The notes under the pieces are model-generated. The model saw only the letters and a list, made by a program, of their open reading frames with translations. It had not been told where the DNA came from and did no database searches. A stretch of 64,000 bases of DNA from contig NZ_CP114283.1 of assembly GCF_027107535.1 (NCBI RefSeq), positions 4,960,001 to 5,024,000 on the forward strand, in the 5' to 3' direction. The translations under genes and the position numbers were made by a program. How positions within the stretch are numbered: the first letter of the stretch is position 1; the number at the start of each line of letters is the position of its first letter. Of the stretch, positions 1 through 9,158 are shown piece after piece. This stretch comes from Streptomyces aurantiacus. Its GTDB lineage: Bacteria; Actinomycetota; Actinomycetes; Streptomycetales; Streptomycetaceae.

Positions 1-119
1 TAGCCGCGCGACCCGGCGCCGCCCCTTCGAAGCCCTGCCGGAGGAGACCAACGGCCGGGCGACGCATGAGCTGATTGCCCCAGCATGTACTACAACTGCG
101 GATCTTACGAGGGCTGGTG

Positions 120-1110
120 GATGGCGGGGAGGGCTCGGGTCCAGTCGTCGCAGGTGGTCGGGGAGCGAGTCGCCGCGGCGGCGGAAGTGGCTGAGTTGGG
201 CTCGGATCTTGTGGACCAGGCGCCAGAGGAACCAGCGCAGCGTGCGCCGACGCCCGTGGTCGACGCGCAGGACGAGGGTGGCGAGGAGGCGTTGGACTTC
301 GGTGACGGTGATCAGGGTGAGTCAGCCGGGGCCGAGTCAGGTGGTGCGGTCACTGTCGCCGCCGGGGCTTTTCCCCAGCCCGCCTCCAACGGCTGCTCGC
401 CTGTGGCCTCCTGAAGCTGATGAGTGCGGGAGATGTCCAGGCTGCGCAGGACGAGGAAGGCGTGGGCGAACAGGCAGGCAGTGACCTGGTGATACCAGGG
501 GGGTCCAGGTGCGGTGCCAACCTGGTACTGGTCGAGTCCGACCAGGTGTTTTCCCGTTCGTTGTTCTCCTCGAACTTCCAGCACAGGCCTGCCGTGGAAA
601 GCATCGTTGTGATGGCGGTGTCGGCGGGTAAGCGAGTAAGCGGGTAAGCGGGTAAGGAAGTAGGTCACCTCACCCGGGTCATTGACCGAGCGGCGGATCA
701 GCAACTCGTGAACGAAACCCCCGGCGGGCTGCCTCGTCCTTGACGTGAACGGTGAACAGGGCCCACTCGTAGAACCGCCAGCCCTTGGATCCCTCGCCAC
801 AGCTTCGCCGCTCCCAGCGGCCCTCGCTCACGCGTGGCAGCAGGTCGTCCGCGCGTTTGACGCGCCGCTGTCCCACCGCGGTGTCAGCCCTGACTTCGGT
901 CAACGAGCAGACCGCAGGGCACCGCGAGCACGTACCCAGCCCCGGCCGCTCAGCCAATGCCGCACGGTGGCGTACTGCCCGTAACCGCCATCCATCGCCA
1001 CTCAGGCGAAGGGCACCCCGGCCGCGCACGCTCGGCCAAACTCGTGGCTACCGGCGCGGTCATCGGCGACGCCCTGCCGGGCAGCAGTCGGCCACGCATG
1101 GCCGGTGCGC
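120..1110 (-). pseudogene. decayed IS701-like transposase
   Basis: Minus-strand translation gives the C-terminal two thirds of an IS701-like DDE transposase spread over several frames. Recognisable blocks in order are VAMDGGYGQYATVRHWL (catalytic-Asp block), SCGEGSKGWRFYEWAL, VHELLIRRSVNDPGEVTYF, a block with LVGLDQYQVGT, and the basic tail RAQLSHFRRRG. The frame is broken repeatedly, with an in-frame stop just before the VAMDGGYG block and a frame change near 680-800. A short tandem repeat sits inside it. No intact terminal repeats were found, so this is a remnant, not an active element. Confidence 0.75.
626..657. repeat. 8-bp tandem repeat, four units
   Basis: Four adjacent octamers of the form GRGTAAGS lie inside the decayed IS701 transposase. 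The unit length is not a multiple of three, so repeat expansion would by itself break the reading frame. Confidence 0.7.
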
Positions 1111-1348
1111 CACGACGCCGCTCGTCACAGCCCCCCGCAGCTCCGCCGCCGCATTGACGCGAGCCCTGATTAATGGCAACACTGTACCCGTTAGGGTCTT
1201 CCGGTCTGCCCCCTCCCGTTCAGCCGCACGGCTTCACGTAAGGAAGCGGCACCCTGACCCGAGCCGCCAATCAGGCAACGACGCCACTGGCAAGGAGCTT
1301 CAACATGTCCGCGATGAGTCGCCCCTCCTCGTATGGGGAGGCAGTTGC

Positions 1349-2677
1349 ATGAGTCGCACACTGTTGCGTGGGGCACGGGTAATCACCCTGGCGCCCGGCC
1401 ACCCCGATGCCGAGCACATCGACATACTTGTCGACAACGACCGCATCGCCGACATGGGCTATGGCCTTGACGCGCCCGACGCCGACAGCATCGACTTTTC
1501 CGGGCGTATCGTCATGCCCGGCTTGGTCAACGCACATCTGCACACCTGGCAGACGGGGCTGCGGTGCGTGGGCGCCGACTGGACCCTGCTCGAATATCTC
1601 ACCCACCTGCACGGTGGGCTCGCCGGGCACTACAGTCCCGACGACATGCTCATCGGCAATCTCGCCGGCGCGCTGAACCAGATCAACTGCGGTACCACCA
1701 CGGTCGGCGACTGGTGTCACAACAACCGGACGCCCGAGCATGCCGATGCAGCGATCGAAGGGCTGCTGGAATCCGGGATACGCGCCGTCTTCCTGCATGG
1801 CACACCTTATCGGGCGCCCGATGTCGCCCACCCGCTGCCCGAGATCGACAGGCTGCTGGACGGCCCCGTCCGCAGGCATCCCCTGCTCACGCTCGGGATG
1901 GCCGCCCAAGGGCCTCAGTACTCGACTCTCGACGTCGCGGTGGCCGATTTCAGTGCCGCCAATGAGCGCGGCATCGTCGTGTCCATGCATCACAGCGGCG
2001 GCGAGCCCACGGCCGCATGGGACGCCGTGCGCACCGCCGGCCTGCTCGGGTCCCGCACCAATGTCGTGCACGGTGCGGGTCTAACCGACGAGTGGCTCAA
2101 GTCGCTGGTCGAGGCCGATGTCACCTTCTCCATCACGCCCGAGAACGAACTCGGTCAAGGCCATGGCACGCCCCTCACCGGGCCACTGCTGCGGCTCGGT
2201 GCGGCACCCTCGCTCGGCACCGATGTCGAGAGCGTCGCACCGGGGCACATCCTCACCGCCGCGCGCATCGCTCTGGCCCATCAACGTGCCCTCGACCACG
2301 AGCATCATCGGCAATCGACCGGTGCGGATTCTCAGAAGGCATCGGTCACCGGCAAGCAGGCGTTGTCATGGGCGACGCTCGAAGGGGCCAGAGCACTGGG
2401 GTTGGCCGACCAGGTCGGCAGGATCGAGCGGGGCATGCAGGCCGACCTCGTCGTCATCGACACTCGCGCGTTGAACCTCTGGCCTGCTCACGACCCGATC
2501 GCTGCGGCGTTGCACGCCGACATTGCCAACATCGAGGCCGTGATGATCGCCGGTTGCTGGCGCAAGCGCGCTCATTCCCTGCTCGGTGCAGATCTCCAAG
2601 AGGTCAGGGGCAAGCTGCTGGAATCCGGCGAGCGGCTTCTGCGCACACTCGGTGCGCCTGGCATCCCGGAGTCCTGA
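1349..2677 (+). CDS. amidohydrolase (ATZ/TRZ-like deaminase/chlorohydrolase fold)
   Basis: A 442-residue metal-dependent hydrolase of the amidohydrolase superfamily; relatives deaminate or dechlorinate heterocycles such as triazines and guanine-type bases in the cytoplasm. The N-terminal beta-sandwich leads to the metal-binding HLH at residues 63-65 (VNAHLHTW). Further ligand candidates are H214/H215 (SMHHSGG), H241 (VVHGAG) and D292 (LGTDVES). The C-terminal part (RIERGMQADLVVID) is the usual closing sandwich. An upstream in-frame extension exists, but ATG 1349 is chosen because GGGAGG lies just before it and MSRTLLRGARVITL is the normal family start. It is the first gene of the catabolic island. 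The substrate cannot be told from sequence. Confidence 0.88.
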   Translation: MSRTLLRGARVITLAPGHPDAEHIDILVDNDRIADMGYGLDAPDADSIDFSGRIVMPGLVNAHLHTWQTGLRCVGADWTLLEYLTHLHGGLAGHYSPDDMLIGNLAGALNQINCGTTTVGDWCHNNRTPEHADAAIEGLLESGIRAVFLHGTPYRAPDVAHPLPEIDRLLDGPVRRHPLLTLGMAAQGPQYSTLDVAVADFSAANERGIVVSMHHSGGEPTAAWDAVRTAGLLGSRTNVVHGAGLTDEWLKSLVEADVTFSITPENELGQGHGTPLTGPLLRLGAAPSLGTDVESVAPGHILTAARIALAHQRALDHEHHRQSTGADSQKASVTGKQALSWATLEGARALGLADQVGRIERGMQADLVVIDTRALNLWPAHDPIAAALHADIANIEAVMIAGCWRKRAHSLLGADLQEVRGKLLESGERLLRTLGAPGIPES

Positions 2678-2774
2678 CGCGAATGGCACACACTTCCTCA
2701 CGAAACGCGTATCCAGTGCCGCAGGGCTCGGGTGCGGCCGCGTTGCGGCCGGTGCCGTTCGCCTTCACCGTGCC

Positions 2775-2798
2775 GATGCCGATGCCGATGCCGATGCC
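2775..2798. repeat. GATGCC x4 tandem hexamer
   Basis: Four perfect copies of GATGCC lie in the 226-bp gap between the amidohydrolase and the first TetR gene. No other feature was recognised in that gap. Confidence 0.8.
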
Positions 2799-2903
2799 GG
2801 GCACCATCCCGCCGACGCCGCTGCGCACTCTCTGCCAGAACCGTCTCGGTATCACTCCCCCAGGTGACCACGGGTGCCCCGTCGCCCCGAGAGGAAGACT
2901 TGC

Positions 2904-3497
2904 ATGCCACGCAACGCGCTGAGCCGGGAGCAGATCGTCCAGGCCGCCATCGCGCTGCTGGACAGCGAGGGAGTCGACGGCCTGAGCATGCGGCGACTCG
3001 GCAGCCGTCTCGGTGCGACCGGGGCAGCGGTCTATTGGCACGTCGAGGGCAAGGAGGAAATCCTGCTCCTGGCCACCGACGCGGTCTGGAGAGACATGCC
3101 GCTGCCCGACCCTGAAGACGTAGGGTGGCGGACGGCAGCGACGACCATGGCGAACGATCTGTACGCGATGCTCCTGCAGCACGCTTGGCTCGTACGGACC
3201 ATGCCCCTCCGCTCCCCGCGGGGCCCCGCCAGAACCCACCACGACGACCATCTGCTCTCCGAGTACAAAGCCGCTGGATTCACCGGAAGCGAAGCGGAAC
3301 AAGCCACGAGAACCGTGCTCACCTTCGTGCTCGGCACCGCTCTCGACTCGGCATCCAAAGCCGCGTCGACAGAGCGCGCCGCGTGCAAGGACGGCGAGCC
3401 CCTCGCGTCGACCGGCCAGGACGTGCATCTGAATCTGGCCTTCGGTCTCGGAGCGATCCTCGACGGCTTCCAAAGCCGACTGCCAACTCGTTCATGA
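2904..3497 (+). CDS. TetR/AcrR family regulator
   Basis: A 197-residue repressor of the TetR family. Residues 6-50 form the DNA-binding domain (REQIVQAAIALLD, then LGATGAAVYWHVEGKEE as the recognition helix region). The rest is the all-helical ligand and dimer domain. ATG 2904 is preceded by GAGAGGAAG. It reads in the same direction as the upstream amidohydrolase and the next TetR gene. Its recognition helix (GATGAAVYWHV) differs from those of the TetR pair at 3637 and 10674, so it probably reads a different operator. The ligand is unknown. Confidence 0.88.
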   Translation: MPRNALSREQIVQAAIALLDSEGVDGLSMRRLGSRLGATGAAVYWHVEGKEEILLLATDAVWRDMPLPDPEDVGWRTAATTMANDLYAMLLQHAWLVRTMPLRSPRGPARTHHDDHLLSEYKAAGFTGSEAEQATRTVLTFVLGTALDSASKAASTERAACKDGEPLASTGQDVHLNLAFGLGAILDGFQSRLPTRS

Positions 3498-3636
3498 GCA
3501 TCGCTGACGCAATCGCGCCCCGAGCCACGGACAGTCGGGCGCGCGCGACGGCCCGATCCTGGCCGCCGGTCGGCCCCGAACTTGAGCCTCCCGAGCACAC
3601 GAGTCCAGAGATCAGTCATTCGAGGGGGACGGCTGC

Positions 3637-4434
3637 ATGACTTCGCAGGCTCAGCCCATTCCGGGCAGTCCCGCCTGGTGGGCGAGCCGGGCACCCGAAC
3701 TTACACGTCCGCACGGCCGTCCGCAGACGGACGTCGGCCGGATCGTCGACACGGCCCTGAAGCTCATCGATGACATGGGGATCCGGGCACTGACCCTCCG
3801 CGCTCTCGCCGAGATCCTCGGATCGGGCACGGCGACGCTCTACCGTCGTTTCAACAGCAAGGACGAGCTACTCGCTCTCGTGGCAGAGAGAATCCTGGGC
3901 GAAGTGCGCGTCGCGCCCGAGGAACTGGAAGGCCTGCCCTGGCGGGAAGCCGTGGCTGTCGCCGCAGACGCCTTTCACGACACCCTTCGTCGGCACCCCA
4001 ACGCGCTCCCATTGCTCGCCGCCCAGGTCCCCGTCGGCCCCAACGGCCTCCGCGCCAGAGAATGGCTCGGAGGGCTGCTCCTGCGGCACGGATTCTCGGT
4101 CCCCCTGGCCGCCCGCGCGTTCACCGCCATCGGCCACTACGTGATCGGCTTCGCCCTCCGACAGCACGATCTCGGAACACCAAGCCCCGAGGACCAAGCG
4201 CAGTTGCGGGGGTACTACCGCTCACTCGACCCCGCCATCTACCCGGCGACGACGGCGAGCGCCGACGAGCTGACCTCCGTGCCACTGCACGAGGAATTCT
4301 GGTTCGGCCTGGGCCTACTCCTCGATGGCCTGGAACTGGCCGCTCGTGAAGAGCCTCAAGGCTCGGTGGGGCCCGGCAGGCACCCGCCCGTACGCATCCC
4401 GCGAAGCCCGGAGGAGAACGAACCGGCCGCGTGA
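3637..4434 (+). CDS. TetR family regulator, paralogue of 10674-11429
   Basis: A 265-residue TetR repressor with an N-terminal arm (SPAWWASRAPELTRP) and the HTH at about residues 30-75, with recognition-helix text GSGTATLYRRFNSKDELL. The C-terminal helices hold the ligand pocket and dimer face. It is a close paralogue of the minus-strand TetR at 10674-11429; the two share blocks such as LLAAQVPVGPNGLR and ARAFTAIGHYVIGFA. Just downstream lie two copies of the palindrome that recurs across the island, ahead of the FAD hydroxylase. I infer that it controls that hydroxylase, possibly sharing operators with its paralogue. The start is ATG 3637 after GAGGGGGACGG. Confidence 0.88.
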   Translation: MTSQAQPIPGSPAWWASRAPELTRPHGRPQTDVGRIVDTALKLIDDMGIRALTLRALAEILGSGTATLYRRFNSKDELLALVAERILGEVRVAPEELEGLPWREAVAVAADAFHDTLRRHPNALPLLAAQVPVGPNGLRAREWLGGLLLRHGFSVPLAARAFTAIGHYVIGFALRQHDLGTPSPEDQAQLRGYYRSLDPAIYPATTASADELTSVPLHEEFWFGLGLLLDGLELAAREEPQGSVGPGRHPPVRIPRSPEENEPAA

Positions 4435-4471
4435 CAGGCCAGGTCTCACAACTTGCCTCCCCTCCAATAAA

Positions 4472-4512
4472 CGGCTACGTTGTATCCGAAATAGATGGCT
4501 ACGCCGTAGCCA
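4472..4512. promoter_or_regulatory. two candidate TetR operators before the hydroxylase
   Basis: Site 1 (4472-4488) is CGGCTAC-GTT-GTATCCG. Site 2 (4496-4512) is the perfect palindrome TGGCTAC-GCC-GTAGCCA. Their centres are 24 bp apart, so two dimers could bind almost side by side. Similar sites precede four other units in the island. Confidence 0.7.
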
Positions 4513-4683
4513 ATATGCGAGAGGCGAGAGGTAGCAGAACCCCCGACGCCGTCCGGGAATTACTCCGTCCAAGCGACTGCCACCCGCCGCCGAGCGCGGA
4601 CACATGGTCCAGTTCGAAGGCCCCCACAGCGCAGCGCGGCCGCTCGCCGCTCTGTTCGAGACAAGCAATTGAGGTCGATCACC

Positions 4684-6186
4684 ATGACAGAACCCCACGA
4701 CATCGACGTCCTCGTCGCCGGGGGCGGCCCCAGCGGCTCCACCCTCGCGGCCGACCTGCTGCGGCGCGGTCTTCGCGTCCGTGTCGTCGACAAGGCGCCG
4801 CACGCCTTCGAGGGCTCCCGCGCCAAGGGCATCCAGCCCCGCACCCAGGAAGTGTTCGAGGATTTCGGCGTGCTTCAGGAGGCGCACGCGGAGGGCGGAC
4901 CCTATCCGCTCGCGGGTCTCCACCTCGGGCCCGTCACGGCGCCGTGGAAGATGCAGCAGCGGAACAAGCCGACCCCGGACGTCCCCTACCCGAACATTCT
5001 TCTGCTGCCGCAGCACCGTACCGACGCCATCCTGCACCGCCAGCTCGAACGCCAGGGACTGACCATCGAGTACGGCGTCGCCCTGGAAGGCTTCGAGCAG
5101 GACTCCGAGGGTGTCACGGCGAAGCTCTCCACCGGCGAGCTGGTGCGCAGCAAGTACCTAGTCGGTGCCGACGGCGGCGCGAGTGCCGTCCGGGCGGCCA
5201 CCGGTCTCGGCTTCGTCGGGGATACCGACGACTCCGACAAGACCCTCATCATCGACTGCACGATCGACGGGCTGTCCCGCGACCGGTGGCACATGTGGCC
5301 CCGGGCCTCCGCAGGAGCATGCCCCCTGCCGCACTCCGATCAGTTCCAGGTGATGATCCGGCTGAAGCCGGGCGACACCCCGAACCTGGACCATGCCGCC
5401 CTGGCCGACAGGTTCCACGCGCTCACCGGCCTCAAGCTCCGTGACATCAGCTGGACTTCGGCGTTCCGGCCCAACGTCCGACTCGTCGAGCACTATCGCG
5501 TGGGCCGGGTCTTCCTGGCGGGCGACGCCGCCCACGTGCACACCCCGGCCGGCGCACAGGGCCTCAACACCGGTGTGCAGGACGCGTACAACCTGGGCTG
5601 GAAGCTCGGCCAGGCGATCTTCGGCGCGCCGGACAGCCTGCTCGACAGCTACGAGGCCGAACGGCTCCCGATCGCCGCAGGCGTCCTCGGCAAGTCCAGC
5701 GAGCTCTACCAGAGCCTCAGCAAGCACCGTGTCTCCGGCCTGAAGCGCGGCGACGAGGAGCGGCAGCTCTCGCTCTCCTACCACTGCGGTCCTCTCGCCC
5801 CCGCCGACGCTCCGGCCACCAAGACCCTGCGGGTGGGCGACCGGGCACCGGACGCGCCGTGCACCGCGCCCGGCACCAGCCGCCTGTTCGAGGTCTTCCG
5901 GGGACCGCATTTCACCGTGCTGGCGTTCGGCCTCAACGCCACCGAGGCGCTGCCTCACCTGACGTGGCCTTCCGAGGGTGCCGAACTGCGCCGCTACGCC
6001 ATCCGCGGCGGGCGCGGAATCGACAGTGGCCACATCACCGACGCCACCGGCCAACTGGCCGGCATCTACGGCGTCGACGGCGACGCGTTGATTCTGATCC
6101 GGCCCGACGGATACATCGGCGGCATCATCACGAGCGACTGGGCGGCCTCCTTCGCCACCGCAGCCGAGGCGTTCACCCCGAGGTGA
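4684..6186 (+). CDS. FAD-dependent aromatic monooxygenase (PheA/TfdB type)
   Basis: A 500-residue class A flavoprotein hydroxylase, expected to use NAD(P)H and O2 to hydroxylate an aromatic or polyketide-like substrate in the cytoplasm. FAD motifs are complete: GGGPSG (G13, G15, G18), the DG-type motif LVGADGGASAVR, and the GD motif FLAGDAAHVHTP with D281. A C-terminal thioredoxin-like domain begins near LRVGDRAPDAP, as in phenol and chlorophenol hydroxylases. An upstream TTG start (4669) is possible, but ATG 4684 has GAGG at good spacing. Paired operator-like palindromes lie 170-210 bp upstream. It is probably the oxygenase that opens attack on the island's substrate. Confidence 0.9.
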   Translation: MTEPHDIDVLVAGGGPSGSTLAADLLRRGLRVRVVDKAPHAFEGSRAKGIQPRTQEVFEDFGVLQEAHAEGGPYPLAGLHLGPVTAPWKMQQRNKPTPDVPYPNILLLPQHRTDAILHRQLERQGLTIEYGVALEGFEQDSEGVTAKLSTGELVRSKYLVGADGGASAVRAATGLGFVGDTDDSDKTLIIDCTIDGLSRDRWHMWPRASAGACPLPHSDQFQVMIRLKPGDTPNLDHAALADRFHALTGLKLRDISWTSAFRPNVRLVEHYRVGRVFLAGDAAHVHTPAGAQGLNTGVQDAYNLGWKLGQAIFGAPDSLLDSYEAERLPIAAGVLGKSSELYQSLSKHRVSGLKRGDEERQLSLSYHCGPLAPADAPATKTLRVGDRAPDAPCTAPGTSRLFEVFRGPHFTVLAFGLNATEALPHLTWPSEGAELRRYAIRGGRGIDSGHITDATGQLAGIYGVDGDALILIRPDGYIGGIITSDWAASFATAAEAFTPR

Positions 6187-6261
6187 CAGCCGTCCCGGCG
6201 CGGTGCGCGTTGCTCGACGCGCAACCCGCCTGAACCCACTCGACGAGACCAGGAATCGGAC

Positions 6262-6930
6262 ATGACCCAGGCGAGTGAGACCACCGACGGCCCCGCCGTA
6301 GTCGACAACGAGCGGCTGGTCTTCTTCAGTGACGCGGTCGTCGCCATCGCCCTGACCCTCCTGGCGCTGGAGCTGCCCGTGCCTCGCGGGGCAAGCGATG
6401 CCGAGGTGTGGCGAGCGTTCCGGGAGCATCTCCCGGACTATGCGATGTTCCTGCTGAGCTTCGCGGTGATCGCCGCGTACTGGGTGGCGCACAAGTGGCT
6501 GTTCGGTCGCATCGGCGGGTTCAGCCCTCGGCTGTTGTGGCTGAACTTCGTGTGGCTGCTGGGGATCATCCTTGTTCCCTTCGCAACGAAGGTCCTCATC
6601 GAGGACAGCCCCTACCGACTCAGCGCCGTCCTGTACGCCGGCGTCGTCGGGGGCACCGGGCTTGCCCTGATCAACTCGCTCCGCCACTGTCGGGCCCGCA
6701 GCCTGCTGCGGCCGCATGCCGTGCCCGAAACCATGCGGCGTTTCCAGCTGTTCCTGACGTTCCCGACAGTCGCCTTTCTGCTGTCGATCCCGCTCGCCTT
6801 CGTCAGTCTGAGCGGCGCCAAGTACAGCTGGGCCGCGGTCTTCGCGCTCTCCGCGCTGGCCACCCGGTGGGCCACCCACCCAGGGGCACATCCGGACCGC
6901 GATCAGCCATCAAGCAGTGCGCGTCCCTGA
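6262..6930 (+). CDS. TMEM175-family potassium channel-like protein (DUF1211)
   Basis: A 222-residue membrane protein. The signature RLVFFSDAVVAIALTLLALE contains the FSD motif of bacterial TMEM175 channels, in the first membrane segment. Further hydrophobic segments lie at about residues 55-75, 90-110, 122-140, 165-185 and 192-208. It starts at ATG 6262 after AGGAATCGGAC, 75 bp behind the hydroxylase and in the same direction, so the two may be co-transcribed. Bacterial relatives conduct K+; a role in this pathway is not obvious. The last 20 residues (HPDRDQPSSSARP) are a polar tail. Confidence 0.85.
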   Translation: MTQASETTDGPAVVDNERLVFFSDAVVAIALTLLALELPVPRGASDAEVWRAFREHLPDYAMFLLSFAVIAAYWVAHKWLFGRIGGFSPRLLWLNFVWLLGIILVPFATKVLIEDSPYRLSAVLYAGVVGGTGLALINSLRHCRARSLLRPHAVPETMRRFQLFLTFPTVAFLLSIPLAFVSLSGAKYSWAAVFALSALATRWATHPGAHPDRDQPSSSARP

Positions 6931-6975
6931 ACAACGGCATCGGCACCGGGCGCCGTTGTCGAGAAGCAGTCCCTT

Positions 6976-6991
6976 CCTCGGTAAACCGAGG
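6976..6991. promoter_or_regulatory. perfect palindrome CCTCGGT-AA-ACCGAGG
   Basis: A perfect inverted repeat with 7-bp arms lies 24 bp before the GTG of the broken quinone oxidoreductase gene. Size and position fit an operator; it differs from the island's recurring TetR-type palindrome. Confidence 0.45.
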
Positions 6992-7015
6992 CTCTGACTA
7001 CTGGAGATTGTTGTC

Positions 7016-7747
7016 GTGCACGCAGCGGTCGTTACTTCGTTCGATGCTCCCCCGCAGTACTGCGATTACCCCGAGCCGGTCGCCCGTGGTGGCGACGAGG
7101 TCGTCGCGGCCGGCCTCCACCCGCGTGTTCGCTCCCAGGCATCCGGCTCGCCCGACACCAGCACCGACGAACTCCCGCTCGTCCCCGGCATCGACGGCGT
7201 CGTACGCGACCCGAAGGGCCGTATCCGATACACCGTCCTGGACGACACCGTCCTCGGCACCATGGCCGAGCGCACCGTGATCGACCTCCAGCGCAGCGTC
7301 GTCCTCCCGGACGGAATCGATCCGGTCCAGATCGCGGCGGCGATGAACCCCGTGATGTCCTCGTGGGTCGCGCTGCGCCGGCGCATCGACTTCGGGCGTC
7401 GGCAACGCGTCCTCATTCTGGGTGCGACCGGAAACGCCGGCCGGATGGCCATCCAGGTCGCGAAACGGTTCTGCACCACTGACCTGGCTCGAGATCGGCT
7501 CGGTCGCCGGCCCAACGGCACCGATCCCCTCCGCGGCGCTGCGCTGCGCTCAACACGACTGCAGATCGTCGGCTCCGGCATCGGATCAGTCCCCGGCCGC
7601 GACTTCGTCAAGGAGCTCCCCAAGCTCGTATCCGCCGTCACGCATGGCGATTTCGACGTCCGAGCGCGCGCCATACCCCTTGCGGAGGTCGAGCACGTCT
7701 GGACCGCGACCGCCGGCATGTCCGACCGGATCGTCTTGGTGCCCTGA
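7016..7747 (+). pseudogene. quinone oxidoreductase (MDR family) with internal deletion
   Basis: It reads as an open frame of 243 residues, but intact zinc-independent MDR quinone reductases have about 320. Residues 1-150 are normal (ELPLVPGIDGVVRDP, the NADP site LILGATGNAGRMAIQVAKR). The next stretch, about 7475-7555, codes for LTWLEIGSVAGPTAPIPS in another frame, which is how the family normally continues, and the first frame resumes at RLQIVGSGIGS. A deletion of roughly 80 codons after VAKR, plus two offsetting frame changes, kept the ORF open by chance. Much of the nucleotide-binding domain is missing, so it is very likely inactive. The start GTG 7016 follows CTGGAG. Confidence 0.75.
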
Positions 7748-7795
7748 CCCGCACCGGACTTTGCGTCCGGTGCCCGTTGCGTCGGCATGTCATTA

Positions 7796-7812
7796 CGGAT
7801 ACGTTGTAATCG
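7796..7812. promoter_or_regulatory. candidate TetR operator before the alpha/beta hydrolase
   Basis: The sequence CGGATAC-GTT-GTAATCG matches the island palindrome with a weaker right arm. A degenerate second copy (CGGTTGC-CGG-TAATTCT) follows at 7819-7835, about the same spacing as in the paired sites. They lie 134-173 bp before ATG 7969. Confidence 0.5.
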
Positions 7813-7968
7813 AAATTGCGGTTGCCGGTAATTCTGGACCAGCCGCCTTCCAACGCTGCACCTTTCCCTGCGACGGCTGTTACAGGCGCATCCCACGCTG
7901 CTGCAGCTCGCCGGACAGCGGCTGGGCGTACCGCCATGTGTCAGACCCGAACAGGAGGAGCTTCAGGA

Positions 7969-9147
7969 ATGTCAGCACACCAGGAGGTCGCCGAGGACCG
8001 CCCGGCACCGGTCGTGACCCTCGACTTCGTCGGCAGCCGCACGGAGACGGAGGAAGCCACATCGAAGCTCTCCGTCGAATCGCAGGCCGCGCTGCGCCAG
8101 TTCTCGCTGGAGCGCATGACCGGCTACGGCGTCGACTACGCGGACGCCGTCGAGGTGCGTGCCCGCGTGGTCGAGGGGCAGGACTGGCGCTCGGCCGCCA
8201 CGGAGCTCGCGGAGGTGTGCCTGCGTCGCGTCGCGGGCGCCGAGGAGGTCGGCGGGAGGCCCACCCGGATCGGGTACCTGCGGCGGGCGTCTGCCCTGCT
8301 CCGCATGAGTCAGGTGATGATGCTGTCCGACACCGCGGAGCGCCGGCAGATCTTCGCGCAGGCCGCGGAGGTCTACGCGCAGGCCGCTGCACTGAGCGCC
8401 GACCGCGAGCGCGTCACAGTCAAAACCGACCGCGGTCCCTTGACGGGGTGGCTGATCCCCGCGTGCGACACCGCGGTCGCCTCGGCCGTCGTCATCGGGG
8501 GCGTCGAGGGCTGGGCCATGGATTTCGACAGCCTCGGCGAGGCGCTCGCGGCGCGCGGCATCGACGCACTGATGCTCGACGGGCCGGGGCAGGGCGAAAC
8601 GCGGCTCACCCACGATCACTACCTCACGGCGCACTGGCGTGACGCCTACCGGCGAGCCGTCGACTTCCTCGCCGAGCGCTCGCCGGGCCGCCCGGTCGGC
8701 TTCATCGGCAACAGCATGGGCGGCAGCGTCGCCATGGCTGTCGCGGCACAGGACACCCGGATCCGGGCGTGCGTCGACAACGGCGGCATCCACGCCCCGT
8801 GGCTCGTGCCGCCGACCATGGGGACCTTCTTCTCGAAGATGGTGGCCGCCTGCGGAACGGAGGACACGGACCGGGCGATGGAGGTGTGGAGGACCGTCAC
8901 CCCGCTCGCCGACGGGCCCAACGCCGGCTATCCGCTACTGGTCGTGCAGGGCGGCAAGGACCCTATGGTCTCGAACGACCTCGCGGACATCCTCCTGAAG
9001 GGTGCCCCCACGGACGACACGCAAATGGTGGTCTTCTCCGACGGCAACCACTGCGTCTACAACCACAAGCACGACCGCGACGCCCTCGTCGCCGACTGGA
9101 CGAGGGCGCGCCTGTGCGGCCGGCCGAGCCCCGCGATCGCGAACTGA
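7969..9147 (+). CDS. alpha/beta hydrolase, DHPON hydrolase/FrsA-like
   Basis: A 392-residue hydrolase with a helical N-terminal cap of about 140 residues, then the alpha/beta fold. The nucleophile elbow is GFIGNSMGGS with S249. D331 (GGKDPM) and H361 (DGNHCVY) complete the triad, and GGVEGWAMDF supplies an oxyanion-type loop. Relatives with this cap include 2,6-dihydroxypseudooxynicotine hydrolase, which cleaves a C-C bond in nicotine breakdown. ATG 7969 is chosen over upstream in-frame starts because AGGAGGAG lies just before it. The next amidohydrolase follows after 11 bp, so they form an operon. I infer C-C or ester cleavage of the hydroxylated ring product. Confidence 0.85.
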   Translation: MSAHQEVAEDRPAPVVTLDFVGSRTETEEATSKLSVESQAALRQFSLERMTGYGVDYADAVEVRARVVEGQDWRSAATELAEVCLRRVAGAEEVGGRPTRIGYLRRASALLRMSQVMMLSDTAERRQIFAQAAEVYAQAAALSADRERVTVKTDRGPLTGWLIPACDTAVASAVVIGGVEGWAMDFDSLGEALAARGIDALMLDGPGQGETRLTHDHYLTAHWRDAYRRAVDFLAERSPGRPVGFIGNSMGGSVAMAVAAQDTRIRACVDNGGIHAPWLVPPTMGTFFSKMVAACGTEDTDRAMEVWRTVTPLADGPNAGYPLLVVQGGKDPMVSNDLADILLKGAPTDDTQMVVFSDGNHCVYNHKHDRDALVADWTRARLCGRPSPAIAN

Positions 9148-9158
9148 GAGGAAGCCCC

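Noticed and set aside
1186..1197. ACCC-GTTA-GGGT palindrome before the amidohydrolase
   Set aside because: Only 4-bp arms, 150 bp from the start, and no match to other sites in the window, so it is not strong enough to call an operator.
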